Positions 61,014-64,000 of a stretch of 64,000 nt of DNA are shown here, in pieces. The DNA is taken from positions 4,324,041 through 4,388,040 of the forward strand of contig CM038917.1 in NCBI GenBank assembly GCA_021904315.1. The letters are read 5' to 3'. Both the position numbers and the translations under genes were made by a program. The stretch is from Sphagnum magellanicum. Lineage: Eukaryota > Streptophyta > Sphagnopsida > Sphagnales > Sphagnaceae. Position 1 is the first letter of the stretch, and the number at the start of each line of letters is the position of its first letter. The notes beneath the pieces are model-generated. The model made no database searches. It worked only from the letters and a program-made list of their open reading frames with translations, and was not told where the DNA came from.

Positions 61014-62662
61014 TTTGGAATTGAGTAAGCTGTTTTTTCTCTGCAACAATCCAAAGCTTCGGTAATAAAGTGCAATTTTCCCAAAGAGATAGGGTTTAAC
61101 TGTTTGCTTGGCTGTTTGTTTGGAGCAATCCTAAGCTTCAGAAACAAAAGTGCAATTTCCCAAAGAGACAGGGTTGACCCGTTTGTTTTGCTGTTTGTTT
61201 GTGCAGAACCGTAAGCTTCAGAAACAATAGGTTAAGTAGAACAATAATACCTCAGCTGCAATCTACCAAAGAGATAGGGTTCAGTTCTTTGTTTGTTGAT
61301 GGGGGGAAGGATGAGGTGTATGGTGGTGGGGTGGAGGGCAGAGTGGAGTGGAGACAGCAAATGTAAAGATGTCAATGAATCCTTTTTGTGAGATTGCATT
61401 GGAGGAGGCTCTGCGACTGCGGGAGGCTGGGCATGCAAGTGAGGTGCTGGTGGTGAGTATGGGAGGTGCTCAATGCAGTGACACTTTGCGCACAGCTCTT
61501 GCTATGGGTGCTGATCGTGCAATTCATGTCTCCACATCTCATTCTCTTTTCCCCCTCACTGTTGCCAAGTTGCTGCAAGCACTTGCCACCTCTGAAAAAC
61601 CTAATATACTTCTCCTTGGCAAGCAGGTAAACAACATGTTTGGTTCACATAAGCCTTTGAGGATCATTTTATAAGAAAGCTTGATTTTTGATAGTATTGC
61701 AAATCCCTGTCAAATTTGCTGCCTTCTGTGCTTACAAATCTTGCTGTGCAATAATTGTGACATTGTCTATGACAGGCTATTGATGATGATGCAAATCAGA
61801 CTGGCCAGATGGTAGCGGGTTTGCTTCAATGGCCACAAGGCACCTTTGCATCTAAAGTAAGTGAACATGCATATTGAGTAGACCTGGAAAAAATTATTTC
61901 AGCAGCAACACAACAGCCTCATGAAAACTCATCGCATCAGTGCAAGTCATGATAAATCTTTGGGACTGTGGTGCAGGTGCAAATGGACAAAGAGGCTGTT
62001 GGTTCTGTGACAGTAGAACGGGAAGTGGATGGAGGCTTGGAAACAGTGAAGCTTCAACTACCAGCTGTGATCACGTATGTCTTTTTGCTACCTTTCAGAC
62101 ATCTTCATGTGGGTTCATCAGTGATTCCTGATTCTTAGACAGCAATTATCTTCTTCATCAGATTTTTTTCTTTTGGGTCTTCACACACTGCAGCATTTTC
62201 AACCTGGTTTGCAAATAGCAATCATCTTCTTCATCAGATTTTCATGTTTTGGTTTCACACACCACAGCATTTCCACCACACCAATGACCCAACTTACAAT
62301 TTCTGAACACAAAGTCTCTCTTGGGGCCTCATCATGAGATCAATCAACCCTGGAGGATCGAGTGTTGAATATACAGAGAGGTTCACTGTTTTCCAAGATC
62401 TTTGTGTGAGCTAGGATAATGTTTGTGGATGTGCAGAACTGATCTCCGGCTGAACCAGCCACGCTATGCAACATTACCAAACATAATGAAGGCCAAGAAG
62501 AAGACAATCACACAGATCACTCCTGAGCAGCTTGGAGTACAGATCACATCAGACCTGGAGATTCTTGAGGTATTTGAACCACCCAAACGCAAGGCTGGAA
62601 TAATACTGGCATCTGTAGACGAGCTTTTGGAAAAACTAAAAAATGAGGCACATGTGATTTAG
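60887..62662 (+). CDS. ETFB: Electron transfer flavoprotein beta subunit
   Basis: Five exons: 60887-60955, 61342-61626, 61776-61856, 61977-62074, 62437-62662. Total 759 nt (252 aa), the normal family length. ETF-beta pairs with ETF-alpha in the mitochondrial matrix and passes electrons from acyl-CoA and other dehydrogenases, including branched-chain amino-acid breakdown in plants, to ETF-ubiquinone oxidoreductase. Clear blocks: [20 protein letters not shown] at the start; [20 protein letters not shown]; the AMP-site text [15 protein letters not shown] (about 116-130); [18 protein letters not shown]; and the partner-recognition loop [18 protein letters not shown] (about 183-200) with its anchoring Leu at about 191. 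Exon 2 is entered at 61342 (CAG|AGT) because this keeps phase and gives the family's SGVET. Intron 1 carries a (TC)n run and an 80-bp tandem repeat. Confidence 0.97.
60961..61010. repeat. (TC)n microsatellite at the start of ETFB intron 1
   Basis: About 25 uninterrupted CT/TC units begin only 5-6 bp after the exon 1 donor (AAG|GTTGAC). The run sits right beside the splice site. Confidence 0.95.
61020..61290 (+). repeat. 80-bp tandem repeat in ETFB intron 1
   Basis: Units marked by AGCTTC at 61,054, 61,134 and 61,214 are exactly 80 bp apart. Each carries AAGTGCAATTT(T)CCCAAAGAGA, TAGGGTT and CTGTTTGTTTG with small differences. A fourth partial copy has CCAAAGAGATAGGGTT at about 61,266. It fills most of the intron. 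Confidence 0.9.
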
Positions 62663-64000
62663 TCTTTATGTAAGGTATTATTACACTGCACATTCAATTC
62701 CTCCTTGTGGAAACATAGCATTCAAAGATGTGGAGAGTATGGACCCAACTGTCCATACAGTCCTAAAGGATTTGAGTTTGTTGAGAGCTTTTCCAGATCG
62801 GCTATCTCTTTGCAATTCTTGACTTGGGTCACATGCTTCCTGCTAGATCTCGTTCTTATTAGTGAGATTTGAAAGTTGGAGTTGTTTTGGAAACCCTTAA
62901 AAGACGGTATTGTCCAATTTGTAAGTAATTCTGGCAAATTGTCGGATTCAAAACTGAGGCATCATTCATCATCAATCAACAATTTTTGGGCATGAGGATT
63001 TGCTTACAGCATTGCTTCTTCTCTTCCTTTTTGACATCCCACATGTCAACAAAATTTTGGCTATGGAGTTTTGCTTCTCCCTGGCAGAAAGGGATAACGA
63101 GTGGTGGATGCTTCAGGGTCATTTGGTGGCAACATCAGTGAATAGGAATGGCTTTTTTCAAACAAAATTGTGGGTTACAGAACTTGATCCAAAAATGCAA
63201 CCTGGTTCTGATTTGGGGCCACAGTGAACACCGGCACCCACCAGCGCACCATCCACTGGATGCCCATCGATACTCAGTTGTGGATGAACCTCAACTGAGT
63301 TAATATCTGATTTCACCTTGGTAACCAATTCTGTAAGAAATAGGTCTCAAACCTATTTTATAGAGGGACTCAAACCTTTGGTAGTAATTATGTTGCAAAT
63401 CACACCCGATTGATGGTTTAATTGAAAAACTCATAAACATTTTGTTATTATAATATGCCTTCAAAATATTATCCCCCAAGTTTTACACTAAATGTATGGA
63501 AGAAGGATGAAAATGATGCAAGGTGCAACTTAGACATTGCAAACTAAAATCAATTTGTCGACATGATAAAGTGATGTTGAATGAATGCAAGTTTGAAATC
63601 AACATAATATTGATGTTCTCACAATTTGATGTGTCCAAAAATAAATGTAGTTGGGTTTTTTAAGTGTTCGTTTCAGGTTCAAAAAACATCCATTTTAGGT
63701 TTTGGCTAGGTTTAGATTAAGTTTGGCATGTTGGGACATACTTAAAACATTTTTGCAATATGTGCCAAGCATACTAATCAAACCAAAATGTTAAAGAAAA
63801 AAAAAAACAACAATTTGAAGAAAAACATAATGTGTTTGTGGTTGCTTCAACCCTATCACTTTTGTTGTAATGCACCTAACTATTACCCTAAATTTGCAAA
63901 TGGTCTTCTAAAAGTAATACAAAACCAAATAAACATTTATTTATAAAATTATGGAATGTCATGTTTGGCTTTTGCAACTCAAAGGATTTGTAACATGTTT
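62663..64000. other. ETFB 3' flank and gene-free end of window
   Basis: The ETFB 3' UTR should lie in the first few hundred bases. A phrase at 63,230-63,265 resembles one at 12,130-12,163 downstream of PTH2. The remainder is AT-rich without recognised genes. Confidence 0.5.

Noticed and set aside
1..64000. tRNA, rRNA or snoRNA genes
   Set aside because: I looked for GGTTCRANNCC-type B boxes with matching cloverleaf arms and found none I could support; a tRNA or covariance-model scan would be decisive.

Overview
This window is nuclear DNA from a land plant. Two genes point that way: a chloroplast-nucleoid pTAC3 protein and a VQ-motif protein, both known from plants. Genes carry many short GT-AG introns, intergenic DNA is very AT-rich, and (TC)n/(GA)n and GCN or CAG-type runs are common. 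Six gene models in 64 kb, few recognisable transposon proteins and many decayed tandem repeats suggest a large, loosely packed genome. I suspect a seed-free plant such as a fern, lycophyte or bryophyte, but that is an impression and the sequence does not prove it.

Layout. (1) 7-708, minus: single-exon MKS1-like VQ protein. (2) 709-8,100: gene-free, with a decayed PIF/Harbinger transposase fragment near 7.1-7.5 kb. (3) 8,100-9,140: diverged tandem array leading into the 5' region of a seven-exon peptidyl-tRNA hydrolase 2 gene (9,724-11,824, plus). (4) 11.8-20.9 kb: gene-free, with a diverged repeat cluster near 15.8-16.2 kb and a weak relic near 18.1-18.4 kb. (5) 21,104-24,136, plus: MATE transporter with a TGA stop, a frame-breaking coding triplication and a frameshift, so probably a pseudogene. 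(6) 25,698-28,042, minus: intact five-exon HOTHEAD-type GMC oxidoreductase, convergent with the MATE locus, with a three-copy tandem repeat about 0.9 kb upstream of its start codon. (7) 30.3-31.6 kb, minus: broken LRR receptor-type gene. (8) 31.6-43.2 kb: AT-rich and gene-free, with several local duplications. (9) 43,214-48,674, minus: intact 14-exon pTAC3 gene (1,169 codons) with a five-copy minisatellite over its promoter or 5' leader. (10) 49.2-59.0 kb: gene-free, including a GC-richer island at 50.4-51.4 kb. (11) 59.05-60.54 kb: 1.5-kb GC-richer segment bracketed by near-identical 64-65-bp direct repeats. (12) 60,887-62,662, plus: intact five-exon ETF beta-subunit gene (252 aa). (13) 62.7-64.0 kb: gene-free.

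The genes do not form a pathway. They are independent plant loci: plastid transcription (pTAC3), mitochondrial electron transfer (ETFB), peptidyl-tRNA recycling (PTH2), extracellular or cuticle oxidation (GMC) and defence signalling (VQ). For the five multi-exon models, exon phases were added up by hand. PTH2, GMC, pTAC3 and ETFB give lengths divisible by three with conserved family motifs across every junction; MATE does not. I did not find a clearly new biological system. The best leads are the decay and possible splice rescue of the MATE gene, the repeat-bracketed segment at 59-60.5 kb, and tandem repeats sitting in promoters or introns of three of the four intact intron-containing genes.
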